From NCBI GenBank assembly GCA_041485385.1, contig JBGPJM010000118.1, forward strand, positions 1 through 14,862: DNA of 14,862 nucleotides, given 5' to 3'. Made by a program: the position numbers and the translations under genes. Below the pieces are notes generated by a model. It was given only the letters and a program-made list of their open reading frames with translations. It was not told the DNA's origin and searched no databases. This stretch comes from JBGPJM01 sp041485385. Lineage in GTDB: Bacteria; Planctomycetota; Phycisphaerae; Phycisphaerales; UBA1924. How positions within the stretch are numbered: the stretch's first letter is position 1; every line of letters starts with the position of its first letter. Positions 1-7,544 of this stretch are shown in pieces.

Positions 1-1653
1 GCTGGTGTTGGCGCGCGAGCCTTGGACGGCCGCGACGAAGGTTGCCCCGCGCCCGGCCGCGGCTCTGGCGCCTGCGCCGTCGCGGGCGAGCGGGCGCGAC
101 GGCCCGGCGGCCGGCCTCTCCGCGGCCTTGAGGACCCGGGCCAGTTCCTCGCCGATCTGCCCCTCAGCGCGGGCGTCCTCCAGCACCGGGATGGCCGCCT
201 CGAAAGCCTGGAGCATGTCGCGGGCGTTCTGGAACGTCCCGGCCTTCTCCACCCAGGTGGCCCCGGGCAGGAGGATGTCGGCCCGGTCGCTCAGCTTACC
301 GGCGAGCGTGTCGATGACGACCATGAACTTACCGTCGAGCGACTTGAGCAGCTCGTCGCTTGCCCACTGGCTGGGGTAGTTGCCGGTGATGATCACGGCG
401 CCGACCTCGGCCGAGCGGATCTTGGCGAGGAGCGTCTCATAGGAATGGACGGTGCCCCCCTTGCCCGCGAGGGCCGCCAGCGCTCGCTTGACGCCGCGGC
501 TGTTCGGGCACTTCTCCGCGTACATCTTGAAGCCGCTGGGGTCCGATGGCGGGAAGACCTTGTCCTGGCCCTGCACCGGGATCGGACCGAGGCCGAGGAT
601 CGCCCGCTTGTCGGCGGCGAGCGCGGCCTCGGCCAGGCAGAAGGCGTCCTCGCAGGAGAGCATGGGGCTGATCATCGCCGCGACGTGCTTGCCGGCGGCC
701 ACGGTTTTCTTCAGCCCCAGGGCTGCGTCGTGGTAGGCCCTGGCCCAGTCGGTGGGGACGCGGGTGCCGAACTGCCGGCGCATGGGGGTGCGCAGGCGGC
801 CGCCGCCGCCGGTTGCGTGCACGTGCTTCCACCCGTAGCGGACCTCGTCGGTGATCCACCACTTGTTGACGGCGAGGTTGGTGCGGGGCTTGAGGCGGTA
901 GACCTTCCCCTCGTTGTGCTCGACGTAGATGTTGTCGCCGCTGGCGGTGATGCCGTCGATGCTGGGGGTGCGCTTGAGGAACCAGACGCGCTGGGCGAAG
1001 AGGAAATCTTTCTCGAGGAGCGCCCCGACGGGGCAGAGGTCCACGACGTTGGCGGACAGCTCGTTCTTGAGGGCGACACCGGGGAAGATATCGATCTCTT
1101 CCTTGTTGCCGCGGCCCTGCACGAGCAGCTCGGCGGTGCCGGCGACCTCGCGCGCGAAGCGGACACAGCGGGTGCACATGATGCAGCGGTCGGAATAGAG
1201 GTAGACGTGCGGCCCCAGGTCCTTTTTGGGGTTCTTGACCTTGGTCTCTTCGAAGCGGCTGACGCCGCGCCCGTACTGGTAGGAATAGTCCTGCAGCAGG
1301 CACTCGCCCGCCTGGTCGCAGACGGGGCAATCCAGCGGGTGGTTGATGAGGAGGTACTCCATCACCGCCTTCTGGTTCTGGACGGACTTGGGGGACTCGG
1401 TGTAGACGACCATGCCGTCGGAGCAGGCGGTCTGACAGGTGGGGACGAGCTTGGGGACGGGCTCGAGGGCGTTGTTGTTGCGGGGATTGGGCTGCCAGAC
1501 CTCGGCGAGGCAGATGCGGCAGGAGGCGACGATCGAGAGGCCGTCGTGGTAGCAGTACTGCGGGATCTCCAGCGAGTTGGAGTTGGCCACCTGCAGGATC
1601 ATCTGCCCGGGCTTGAACTCGCACTGCTTCCCGTTGATCGTGATCGACGGCAT
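1..1653 (-). CDS. nuoG: NADH-quinone oxidoreductase subunit G (NuoG), 3' end cut by window edge
   Basis: This is the Fe-S electron-transfer subunit of respiratory complex I, acting on the cytoplasmic side of the membrane. The frame is open for 551 codons from ATG 1653 to the window edge with no stop, so the C-terminus is missing. An AAGGA ribosome site lies 7 nt before the ATG. Visible cluster ligands are the N-terminal 2Fe-2S set Cys34, Cys45, Cys48 and Cys73 (the last spacing is widened by an insertion); the His-Cys motif H105-x3-C109-x2-C112-x5-C118; and the 4Fe-4S set C157, C160, C163 and C207 (DLCPVG). After that comes a molybdopterin-oxidoreductase-like fold with no further Cys cluster (no N7-type CxxC set is visible). 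Residues about 420-510 (ITGNYPSQWASDELL, then DILLPGATWVEKAGTFQN) are typical of the NuoG/FdhA fold. No nuoE or nuoF lies directly upstream: the next gene is the divergent padR, so nuoG begins its own transcript here. Confidence 0.93.
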   Translation of the reverse strand, partial: MPSITINGKQCEFKPGQMILQVANSNSLEIPQYCYHDGLSIVASCRICLAEVWQPNPRNNNALEPVPKLVPTCQTACSDGMVVYTESPKSVQNQKAVMEYLLINHPLDCPVCDQAGECLLQDYSYQYGRGVSRFEETKVKNPKKDLGPHVYLYSDRCIMCTRCVRFAREVAGTAELLVQGRGNKEEIDIFPGVALKNELSANVVDLCPVGALLEKDFLFAQRVWFLKRTPSIDGITASGDNIYVEHNEGKVYRLKPRTNLAVNKWWITDEVRYGWKHVHATGGGGRLRTPMRRQFGTRVPTDWARAYHDAALGLKKTVAAGKHVAAMISPMLSCEDAFCLAEAALAADKRAILGLGPIPVQGQDKVFPPSDPSGFKMYAEKCPNSRGVKRALAALAGKGGTVHSYETLLAKIRSAEVGAVIITGNYPSQWASDELLKSLDGKFMVVIDTLAGKLSDRADILLPGATWVEKAGTFQNARDMLQAFEAAIPVLEDARAEGQIGEELARVLKAAERPAAGPSRPLARDGAGARAAAGRGATFVAAVQGSRANTS

Positions 1654-1779
1654 GGAGCGTCCTTCGAGGCCCCAGATTCCCCGGCGGAGGCCATCATAGG
1701 GACTGCCGGCGAGATGGCAGGACGGCTGCGCGACCCGGCGCTCCTCCGGGGGAGAAGAACGTGCAACATTGTCGGCGCA

Positions 1780-1807
1780 TTGCCGTATACTATGCGTGAC
1801 ATAGTAT
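1780..1807 (+). promoter_or_regulatory. padR promoter with perfect palindromic PadR-type operator
   Basis: ATACTATG (1787-1794) and CATAGTAT (1800-1807) form a perfect 8-bp inverted repeat with a 5-bp spacer (CGTGA). It lies between a possible -35 (TTGCCG, 1780-1785) and a possible -10 (TAGTAT, 1802-1807; 16-bp spacing). AT-rich dyads of the ATACT/AGTAT kind are known for PadR regulators, and a dyad placed between -35 and -10 suggests autorepression. The repeat is seen directly; its binding by PadR is inferred. It could also affect the divergent nuoG start 130 bp away. Confidence 0.75.
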
Positions 1808-1832
1808 GTGGCACCATCCACAGGAGGTCCCC

Positions 1833-2183
1833 ATGCGGATCGAATCCGAACTCATGCGCGGCGCCGGGCCGCTGGCCGTGCTCAAGCTGCTTGAACGTGG
1901 CGAGATGTACGGCTACCAGCTCGTCGAGGCCCTGGCCCGGCGCACCGACGGCGTGCTGGCGATGGGGCAATCCACCCTCTATCCGCTGCTCTACAACCTG
2001 GAGGCCAAGGGGCTTATCGAGTCGGACTGGCGGACCGCCGACTCGGGCCGGGAACGGAAGTACTACCGGCTCACCGCGCCCGGGCGCAAGCGGCTCGCGG
2101 CCGACACCCGCCAATGGCAGGCCCTGGCCCAGGCGATGCAGGGACTGGGGATCGGCGCAGCGCCGGCGGAGGCCCGGCCATGA
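1833..2183 (+). CDS. PadR family transcriptional regulator
   Basis: A 116-residue winged-helix DNA-binding repressor. The signature is clear: LKLLERGEMYGYQLVEAL at the N-terminus, then QSTLYPLLYNLEAKGLIES (recognition helix and turn), then the wing with RERKYYRLTAPGRKRL. It is short, as in PadR subfamily 2, with only a brief C-terminal helix for dimerisation. I chose ATG 1833 because AGGAGG (1822-1827) sits 5 nt before it. An earlier ATG at 1806 lies inside the operator and has no ribosome site. The stop overlaps the next start (ATGA at 2180-2183), so the two genes are probably translationally coupled. In such pairs PadR usually represses its own operon. The signal it senses is unknown. Confidence 0.93.
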   Translation: MRIESELMRGAGPLAVLKLLERGEMYGYQLVEALARRTDGVLAMGQSTLYPLLYNLEAKGLIESDWRTADSGRERKYYRLTAPGRKRLAADTRQWQALAQAMQGLGIGAAPAEARP

Positions 2184-3970
2184 CAGACCCAGCCACCGCC
2201 GCCGGGCCCGCGCCGGTCCCGGTCCGCGCTCGCCCCGCCGAGCTTGTCGCACAGGCCGGTCTTCCGGCCGGTGTCGCCGAAGTGGTTCTCGCCACCGCCG
2301 CCGCCACACGCCTGTGGCGGAGCGAACGAGCCGACGTCACGCGCGAGCTGTGCTCGCACTTTGCCGAGGGACTCGCCGCGGGGCGAGCGCCCGTCGAGCT
2401 CATCGCTGACTTCGGCGACCCGCGCCGCGTGGCCGTGCTGATCCGGCGGGCGAAGAAGCGGAACCGTCCCGCGCTGTGGCGCCTCTGGGTGCAGGCCTGC
2501 AAGGGGGTCGGCGCGCTGCTGCTCGTGTCGGTCGTGCTCTACGCGTTCCTTGCCTTCCGCTACTACACGGGCTCGCCGACGGTCGCGCACGACTACGCGG
2601 CCGAGTTGAACGCGCCCATCGCGGCGATTGCGGAGGCAGACCGGGCCTGGCCGCTGTACCGACAGGCTGTGGCCGCGGTGCCGAAGCTGCCCGACGTGCT
2701 CACGGCGCGCTGGGGCCGGATCCGCACGGGCGACCCGGAGTGGCCCGACGCCGTGGCCTATCTGGAGCAATGCCGCGCGGCGCTGGAGCTTGTCCGGCTG
2801 GGCGCGGCCAAGCCGGGGCTGGGGGCCGGTCTTCCGACGCACGCCGGAACAGCCGGCGCGCCCCTTGAGCTCGACGCCGCGATGTCCGCTGTGTGGCCGG
2901 AGCTGCTGAGCCGCATGCGGCAGCTCACCAGGCTGCTGGTCGAGGACACCTGGCGTGCCGAGGCTGCGAACGACCGGGCAGGTACGGTCGGCGATCTGGT
3001 CGCGATAATCAGGATGGCCGAGCATGCCCGCGGGGCGCCATTCCTTATTAACGACGCGGTCGGCGTGGCGGTTCTGGATTCGGCGCTCCAGACCCTGGGC
3101 GAGCTGATGGATCGGAGCCCCGCGCTCCTCGACGAGGCCGGGCTGGTCGCGCTGGCCCACCGGCTGGGGGCGTTTTCGGGCGGCGGGCCGGTGGTTGTGC
3201 ACGTCGAGGGCGAGCGGGCCCTGTTCCGAGACATGGTCCAGCGGTCGTTCACCGACGATGGGCGCGGCGACGGTCGGTGTATCGCTGCGGGGTCCAACCG
3301 GCTGTATCCGACCGGGAGTGGGGCTGCTGGGTCGGCGACCATGCTGGATACTCTCACCGGCCCATTGGCCGGCCTCGTCTCTCCCGGGAGACGGCGAACG
3401 GTCGAGGAGTACGAGCAGGTGCTGTCGCTCGTGGCGACGGAAGCCGCCAAGCCTCTGTACGCGCGGACGTTCGAGGGCGAGTCCGTCGAGGTGCGCGCCA
3501 CCGGGGACAGAACGGTGCGCCCATCGCCGATGGGTTCGATGCTCGTGCCATCGTTCATTGCCCTCTCGACCCAGGCGGAGCTGATCACCCAGAGGCGGGA
3601 CGGTGCGCTCGTTCTGATCGCCCTGGAGTTGTACCGGCGCGCCAGCGGTGGTTACCCGGCTTCGCTCGACGTGCTCGTCCCCGACCGCCTGCCGGCCGTG
3701 CCGATCGACCGGTTCGACGGCAAGCCGCTCAAGTACCGCCTCCGGGACGGGCGCCCGGTGCTGTACTCGGTCGGACTCGACGGCGTGGACGACGGCGGCA
3801 TGCCGCCCCCGGACCCGTACGGCAACACGAGGGCGGCGCACTGGCTCCCCCCGGCGCAGCTGCGGAAGATGATGGCGGAACCCGCGCAGTTCAGGCCGGG
3901 GCTCGGCGGCGACTGGGTGCTCTGGCCGCCGATCAGGTACGACGAGGACGGGAAGCGGATCGACGAGTAA
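2180..3970 (+). CDS. PadR-coupled single-pass membrane protein with HAAS-like N-terminus
   Basis: A 596-residue protein of unknown function. Residues about 40-95 are an amphipathic helical region ending in IADFGDPRRVAVLIRRAKKR, which resembles the HAAS/DUF1700-type segment often encoded next to padR. One membrane helix follows at about 109-127 (GVGALLLVSVVLYAFLAF), placing the remaining ~465 residues probably outside the cytoplasm. Residues about 470-540 carry a motif I associate with planctomycete membrane proteins: ALELYRRASGGYPASLDVL, then a proline-rich DRLPAVPIDRFDGKPLKY, then a VLYSVGLDGVDDGG acidic loop like the C-terminal loop of type II pseudopilins. The start is set by the ATGA overlap with padR. 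The upstream extension in this frame (from 2114) runs inside padR and is not used. The family assignment for the outer part is uncertain. Confidence 0.8.
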   Translation: MTDPATAAGPAPVPVRARPAELVAQAGLPAGVAEVVLATAAATRLWRSERADVTRELCSHFAEGLAAGRAPVELIADFGDPRRVAVLIRRAKKRNRPALWRLWVQACKGVGALLLVSVVLYAFLAFRYYTGSPTVAHDYAAELNAPIAAIAEADRAWPLYRQAVAAVPKLPDVLTARWGRIRTGDPEWPDAVAYLEQCRAALELVRLGAAKPGLGAGLPTHAGTAGAPLELDAAMSAVWPELLSRMRQLTRLLVEDTWRAEAANDRAGTVGDLVAIIRMAEHARGAPFLINDAVGVAVLDSALQTLGELMDRSPALLDEAGLVALAHRLGAFSGGGPVVVHVEGERALFRDMVQRSFTDDGRGDGRCIAAGSNRLYPTGSGAAGSATMLDTLTGPLAGLVSPGRRRTVEEYEQVLSLVATEAAKPLYARTFEGESVEVRATGDRTVRPSPMGSMLVPSFIALSTQAELITQRRDGALVLIALELYRRASGGYPASLDVLVPDRLPAVPIDRFDGKPLKYRLRDGRPVLYSVGLDGVDDGGMPPPDPYGNTRAAHWLPPAQLRKMMAEPAQFRPGLGGDWVLWPPIRYDEDGKRIDE

Positions 3971-4043
3971 GCGGACTGGTCATGTCGCCTCTCCCCGTGC
4001 TCGCGCGATCTTCCTCGCCCCCGCGCGTTCCTACCCTCCCCGC

Positions 4044-5393
4044 ATGTCGTCCCCCTCTCAGCATGCCTTTCAAGCCCCCACGGGCACGCGCGACTTCTAC
4101 CCCGCCGAGCTCGCCCGCGTCCGCTACGTGCAGGATGCGTGGCGGCGCGTGTCGCTCCGGCACGGCTTCGACGAGATCGATGGCCCCACCTTCGAGCACC
4201 TAGAGCTGTACACGGTCAAGTCCGGCGAGGGGATCGTCTCCGAGCTCTTCAGCTTCCAGCGATTCAGCGGCGAGAAGACCTACGCCCTCCGCCCCGAGTT
4301 CACCCCCACGCTCGCCCGCCTCTACGCCGCGAAGGCCAACTCGCTCGCCAGGCCCACCAAGTGGTTCTGGCAGCAGACCTGCTTCCGCGCCGAGCGTCCC
4401 CAGCGCGGGCGGCTCCGCGAGTTCCTCCAGTGGAACGCCGACATTCTCGGCGATGATTCGCCGCGGGCCGATGCCGAGCTGATCGCCTGCTGCGCCGACC
4501 TCCTGCGGGAGCTGGGCCTGACGCCCGAGAAGGTCAAGATCCGCATCTCCCACCGCGGGGCCGTCGAGTCGCTCCTTCTGAACAAGGGTGTCGAGCGCGA
4601 GACGCTGCCGAAGTGGTTCCCGCTCCTGGACCGCGCGGGCAAGCTGAGCAACGACGACTTCATCGCCGAGGCCGGCAAGCTCGGGATGCCGCCCCCGATC
4701 GCGGTCGAGCTCCTCCGCGCGATGGCCCTCTCGACCCCGTTCGAGAACCCGACGACGGAGCTCATGCTCTCCGAGCAGGCGGGCGGGCGCGGGCCGGAGT
4801 ATTTCCGCGCCCTGTTCGCGGAGCTGAAGGCCGCGGGCGTGGCCGACTGGTGCGTGCTGAACCTCGGGATCGTCCGTGGCCTGGCCTACTACACCGGCAT
4901 GGTCTTCGAGGTGCACGAGGCCTCGGGCAAGGAACGCGCCATCGCCGGTGGCGGGCGCTATGACACGCTCATCGAGCTGTTCGGCGGCCCGCTCACGCCG
5001 GCCGTCGGCTTCGGCATGGGTGACGTGGTCCTCTCGCTGGTGCTGCAGGACAACAGCCTCTTCCCCGCCGACGCGGAGATCGCCAAGCGGCTGGGCACGC
5101 GTCCCGATGTCTTCGTCATCTCCAACGGCACCGACGCGGCCGACGGCGCCGTCGCGCCGCTGCTGGCCGCGCTGCGGCACGCCGGCTTCCACGCCCGTCG
5201 CTCGTACAAGGCCACCAAGAACGTCGGCAAGCTGCTCAAGGACGCGACAACCGCCGGCCTCGGCGGCGTGGGCGCCCGGTTCGTCGTCATTGTCGAGTCC
5301 GGGGCCGCCGCGACGGTGAAGAACCTGGAGTCCGGCCACCAGCACCCCGAGCCCATCCCGCTCAATCAGCTCGTCGGGTACCTGCGGTCGTGA
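4044..5393 (+). CDS. hisS: Histidyl-tRNA synthetase
   Basis: A 449-residue class II aminoacyl-tRNA synthetase that charges tRNA-His with histidine in the cytoplasm. The N-terminal APTGTRDFYP opening is typical. Motif 2 is at about 110-135 (CFRAERPQRGRLREFLQW). The HisRS-specific histidine-binding motif LGIVRGLAYYTGMVFE is at about 274-289, followed by the glycine-rich GGGRYDTLI. The C-terminal anticodon-binding domain covers about 340-449. Length and order fit a full-length HisS. There is no clear Shine-Dalgarno before the ATG (the leader is C-rich), which is not rare in this phylum. The 73 bp separating it from the upstream membrane-protein gene contain no recognisable terminator. It converges on murA with 21 bp between stops. 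Confidence 0.96.
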   Translation: MSSPSQHAFQAPTGTRDFYPAELARVRYVQDAWRRVSLRHGFDEIDGPTFEHLELYTVKSGEGIVSELFSFQRFSGEKTYALRPEFTPTLARLYAAKANSLARPTKWFWQQTCFRAERPQRGRLREFLQWNADILGDDSPRADAELIACCADLLRELGLTPEKVKIRISHRGAVESLLLNKGVERETLPKWFPLLDRAGKLSNDDFIAEAGKLGMPPPIAVELLRAMALSTPFENPTTELMLSEQAGGRGPEYFRALFAELKAAGVADWCVLNLGIVRGLAYYTGMVFEVHEASGKERAIAGGGRYDTLIELFGGPLTPAVGFGMGDVVLSLVLQDNSLFPADAEIAKRLGTRPDVFVISNGTDAADGAVAPLLAALRHAGFHARRSYKATKNVGKLLKDATTAGLGGVGARFVVIVESGAAATVKNLESGHQHPEPIPLNQLVGYLRS

Positions 5394-5414
5394 GCCCCAT
5401 GCGTCCCGGGCGTC

Positions 5415-6809
5415 TCAGGAGATCGCTTCCGCCGGCGTGGGGGCGACCTGCCTGTCGCGCACGCGCTCGATCTCGGCCCCCAGCGTCCGCAGACGGGTTT
5501 CCATCTTCTCGTACCCGCGGTCCAGATGGTACACGCGGTTGACCGTTGTCGTCCCCTCGGCCGCCAGGCCCGCCAGCACCAGGCACGCCGAGGCGCGGAG
5601 GTCGCTGGCCATGACCGGCGCCCCGACCAGGCGGCGCGTGCCGGAGATCACGGCCGTCGGGCCCTGACGCAGGATCCGCGCGCCCATGCGGGCCAGCTCG
5701 GCCACGTGCAGGAACCGCTCGGGGTAGATCCGCTCGGTCACCACCGAGTTGCCGTCCGCCAGGCACAACAGCGCCATGAGCTGCGCCTGCACGTCCGTCG
5801 GGAAGCCCGGGTGCGGCTGTGTCGTCACTTCGACCGGCTTGAGGTTGCGGCTGCACGTGATCCGCGCCGATGTTCGCAGGGGGTCGGTCACCCCGCCCTT
5901 GTCGTGGATCTCCGTGACCAGCACCCCCACCGCCTCCAGGCGGTCCACCACCGCCAGCATGGCGTCCAGCGGGCAGTTGTCCAGCGTGATATCGCCGTTG
6001 GTGATCGCCGCGGCGCACATATATGTCCCGGCCTCGATCCGGTCCGGCATCACCCGGTGGGTGGTGCCGCTCAGAGACTCCACGCCCTCGATGACGATCC
6101 GCGGCGACCCGGCCCCGGTGATCCTGGCCCCCATGGAGTTGAGCATCCGCGCCAGGTCAACGATCTCGGGCTCGCACGCCGCGGACTCGATGATGGTCTG
6201 GCCCTCGGCAAGCGTCGCGGCCGACATCACGTTGGCCGTCCCGAGAACCGTCGAGCCGAAGGGCCCGCCCAGGAAAATCCGGGCCCCCTTCAGGCGCCCG
6301 CCGCCCGCGCCGCCTCCGCGGGGCACGCGGGCGAGGATGTCGCCCCCGTCCAGCGTGATCTCGGCGCCCAGCGCACCCAGGCCGCGCAGGTGCAGGTCGA
6401 CGGGCCGGTCGCCGATGGCGCAGCCGCCGGGCATCGAGACGCGTGCGATGCCGCGCCGGGCCAGCATCGGCCCCAGGACGCAGATGCTCGCCCGCATCGT
6501 GCGCACGATGTCGTACACGGCGTGGCTGAGCGACTCGTCCTCCACGTGCAGGCGCATCACCTGCCCCGGCGGGTCGAGTGCGGCGTCCAGGCCGCTGGTC
6601 TTCGGCGGTACCACGTCGGCGCTGCACCCCAGCGAGCGCAGCAGCCCCTGCATGTTGGAGATGTCCGCCAGCTGCGCGACGTCCTTGAGCACGACCGGCT
6701 GATCGGTGAGGAGAGCCGCCGCCATGATGGGCAGCGCGGCGTTCTTGGACCCTTTGACGGTCAGACGCCCGCAGAGGCGCGAGCCACCATGGATGACGAA
6801 CTTGTCCAA
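5415..6809 (-). CDS. murA: UDP-N-acetylglucosamine 1-carboxyvinyltransferase (MurA)
   Basis: This enzyme performs the first committed step of peptidoglycan synthesis, transferring enolpyruvate from PEP to UDP-GlcNAc in the cytoplasm. The 464 residues include Lys22-Asn23 (VKGSKNAALP), the loop Cys130 (MPGGCAIGDRPVDLH, equal to E. coli Cys115, the fosfomycin target), Asp339 (HPGFPTDVQAQ) and Arg405 (DLRASACLVLAG). The C-terminal LDRGYEKMETRLRTLGAEIERV is standard. There is a glycine-rich insertion near residue 164-172 (PRGGGAGGG). The start codon is TTG at 6809, supported by GGAGG at 6817-6821, 7 nt upstream. A functional Cys-type MurA fits a planctomycete that makes peptidoglycan. It probably forms a single-gene transcript. 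Confidence 0.96.
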   Translation of the reverse strand: MDKFVIHGGSRLCGRLTVKGSKNAALPIMAAALLTDQPVVLKDVAQLADISNMQGLLRSLGCSADVVPPKTSGLDAALDPPGQVMRLHVEDESLSHAVYDIVRTMRASICVLGPMLARRGIARVSMPGGCAIGDRPVDLHLRGLGALGAEITLDGGDILARVPRGGGAGGGRLKGARIFLGGPFGSTVLGTANVMSAATLAEGQTIIESAACEPEIVDLARMLNSMGARITGAGSPRIVIEGVESLSGTTHRVMPDRIEAGTYMCAAAITNGDITLDNCPLDAMLAVVDRLEAVGVLVTEIHDKGGVTDPLRTSARITCSRNLKPVEVTTQPHPGFPTDVQAQLMALLCLADGNSVVTERIYPERFLHVAELARMGARILRQGPTAVISGTRRLVGAPVMASDLRASACLVLAGLAAEGTTTVNRVYHLDRGYEKMETRLRTLGAEIERVRDRQVAPTPAEAIS

Positions 6810-6868
6810 CGCCCGGCCTCCGTGCGTATCTGCGGCTTATCGCGACTCGTCTCCGGACAGGTGCGCGA

Positions 6869-6887
6869 AACCGACTATACATCGGTT
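6869..6887 (-). promoter_or_regulatory. Inverted repeat over a possible murA -10 element
   Basis: AACCGA (6869-6874) and TCGGTT (6882-6887) form a perfect 6-bp inverted repeat around a 7-bp AT-rich centre. On the minus strand the centre contains TATAGT (6879-6874), a reasonable -10 element about 65 bp before the murA TTG. No convincing -35 is visible. It could be an operator for murA or only the promoter core; the function is inferred. Confidence 0.4.
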
Positions 6888-7197
6888 CCCGGTGAGGCCG
6901 CTCGCCAGCGGAAGCCTTCCGGACATGCTCCAGCGCCTGCCGGCGATTCCGGCGCGAGACTCCCGGGGGGAGGCCCGCGGCCGGGCCGGGACCCTCACGC
7001 CCGGTTCAGACTCCCAATTCGGGTCCGGTTCGCGCGGCACACCCGGCGAGCGAATTCCATATTTCAGTTCCATCGTCGGCGCTCGGGACCATGCCGACGC
7101 GCCGGCACCGGGGGCGGTTGGAAAGGGTGAGGGCCTTGCAGGAACCGTGTTTCTGGGACCGGGACCTCCGTGCCGGTTTACCAGACTCGGTGGCGAC

Positions 7198-7226
7198 GCC
7201 CGGGCCATCACGGCCCGGGCGGTTTT
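7198..7226 (+). terminator. Strong intrinsic terminator with no gene upstream
   Basis: GCCCGGGCC (7198-7206) and GGCCCGGGC (7212-7220) form a perfect 9-bp stem with an ATCAC loop, followed by GG and TTTT (7223-7226). It sits about 320 bp before the fibro-slime ATG and no coding gene lies on its 5' side on this strand. It may end a small RNA or act as an attenuator in a long leader. Confidence 0.65.
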
Positions 7227-7390
7227 CTCGACGCCGCGGCGTCTTCCGCCGAGCGGGGGATCAGTTCACGTTGGTTATCCGGCACTCGGACGTCACAGAA
7301 CCCGTCGGCTGCACCACCCTCAAGCCTTGCCCAGATCGCGCGCCCATGGGAATCTGGGGATTCTGCCTCCGGGCCGCTGGGAATCATGCA

Positions 7391-7422
7391 GGTCGAATTC
7401 GACCATTGGGGTGCCGCCCCAA
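7391..7422 (+). promoter_or_regulatory. Perfect 14-bp palindrome followed by a 6-bp hairpin
   Basis: GGTCGAATTCGACC (7391-7404) is a perfect palindrome with no spacer. One base later, TTGGGG-TGCCG-CCCCAA (7406-7422) forms a hairpin with a 5-nt loop. Both lie about 125-155 bp before the fibro-slime start. An operator, a promoter element or leader RNA structure are all possible; no family was recognised. Confidence 0.45.
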
Positions 7423-7544
7423 GCAAGGGGGGGCATGCGAGTAGGCCCACGCTGGGAGGTGGGCAACAGAACATCCGCCACGGCGGTGGGCGGCCAAGGA
7501 GGCCGGGGGGGGGAGGCTGGGGAGGCAGGAAAGCGAGGACGATC

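Larger units (their letters stand above)
6888..7544. other. Long intergenic region between murA and the fibro-slime gene
   Basis: This forms most of the 735 bp separating two divergent genes. The open frames crossing it look like composition artefacts: no ribosome sites or protein-like sequence. It holds a strong hairpin terminator (7198-7226), a 14-bp palindrome (7391-7404), an adjacent hairpin (7406-7422) and G-runs of 7 (7427-7433) and 9 (7505-7513) before the next gene. I did not recognise any known riboswitch or ncRNA consensus. Confidence 0.6.

Noticed and set aside
22..2409. A 795-codon plus-strand open frame
   Set aside because: It is antisense to nuoG, which has clear cluster motifs, and then runs across padR in the wrong frame. 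It is a GC-bias artefact.
5394..5414. Bidirectional terminator between hisS and murA
   Set aside because: The 21-bp gap has no stable hairpin with a T-run.
5526..7130. A 534-codon plus-strand frame opposite murA
   Set aside because: It is antisense to a motif-complete MurA and is rich in His/Arg/Ala, as expected of a shadow frame.
7081..7197. SRP RNA, RNase P RNA or riboswitch before the terminator
   Set aside because: None of the conserved core sequences I know for these RNAs is present.
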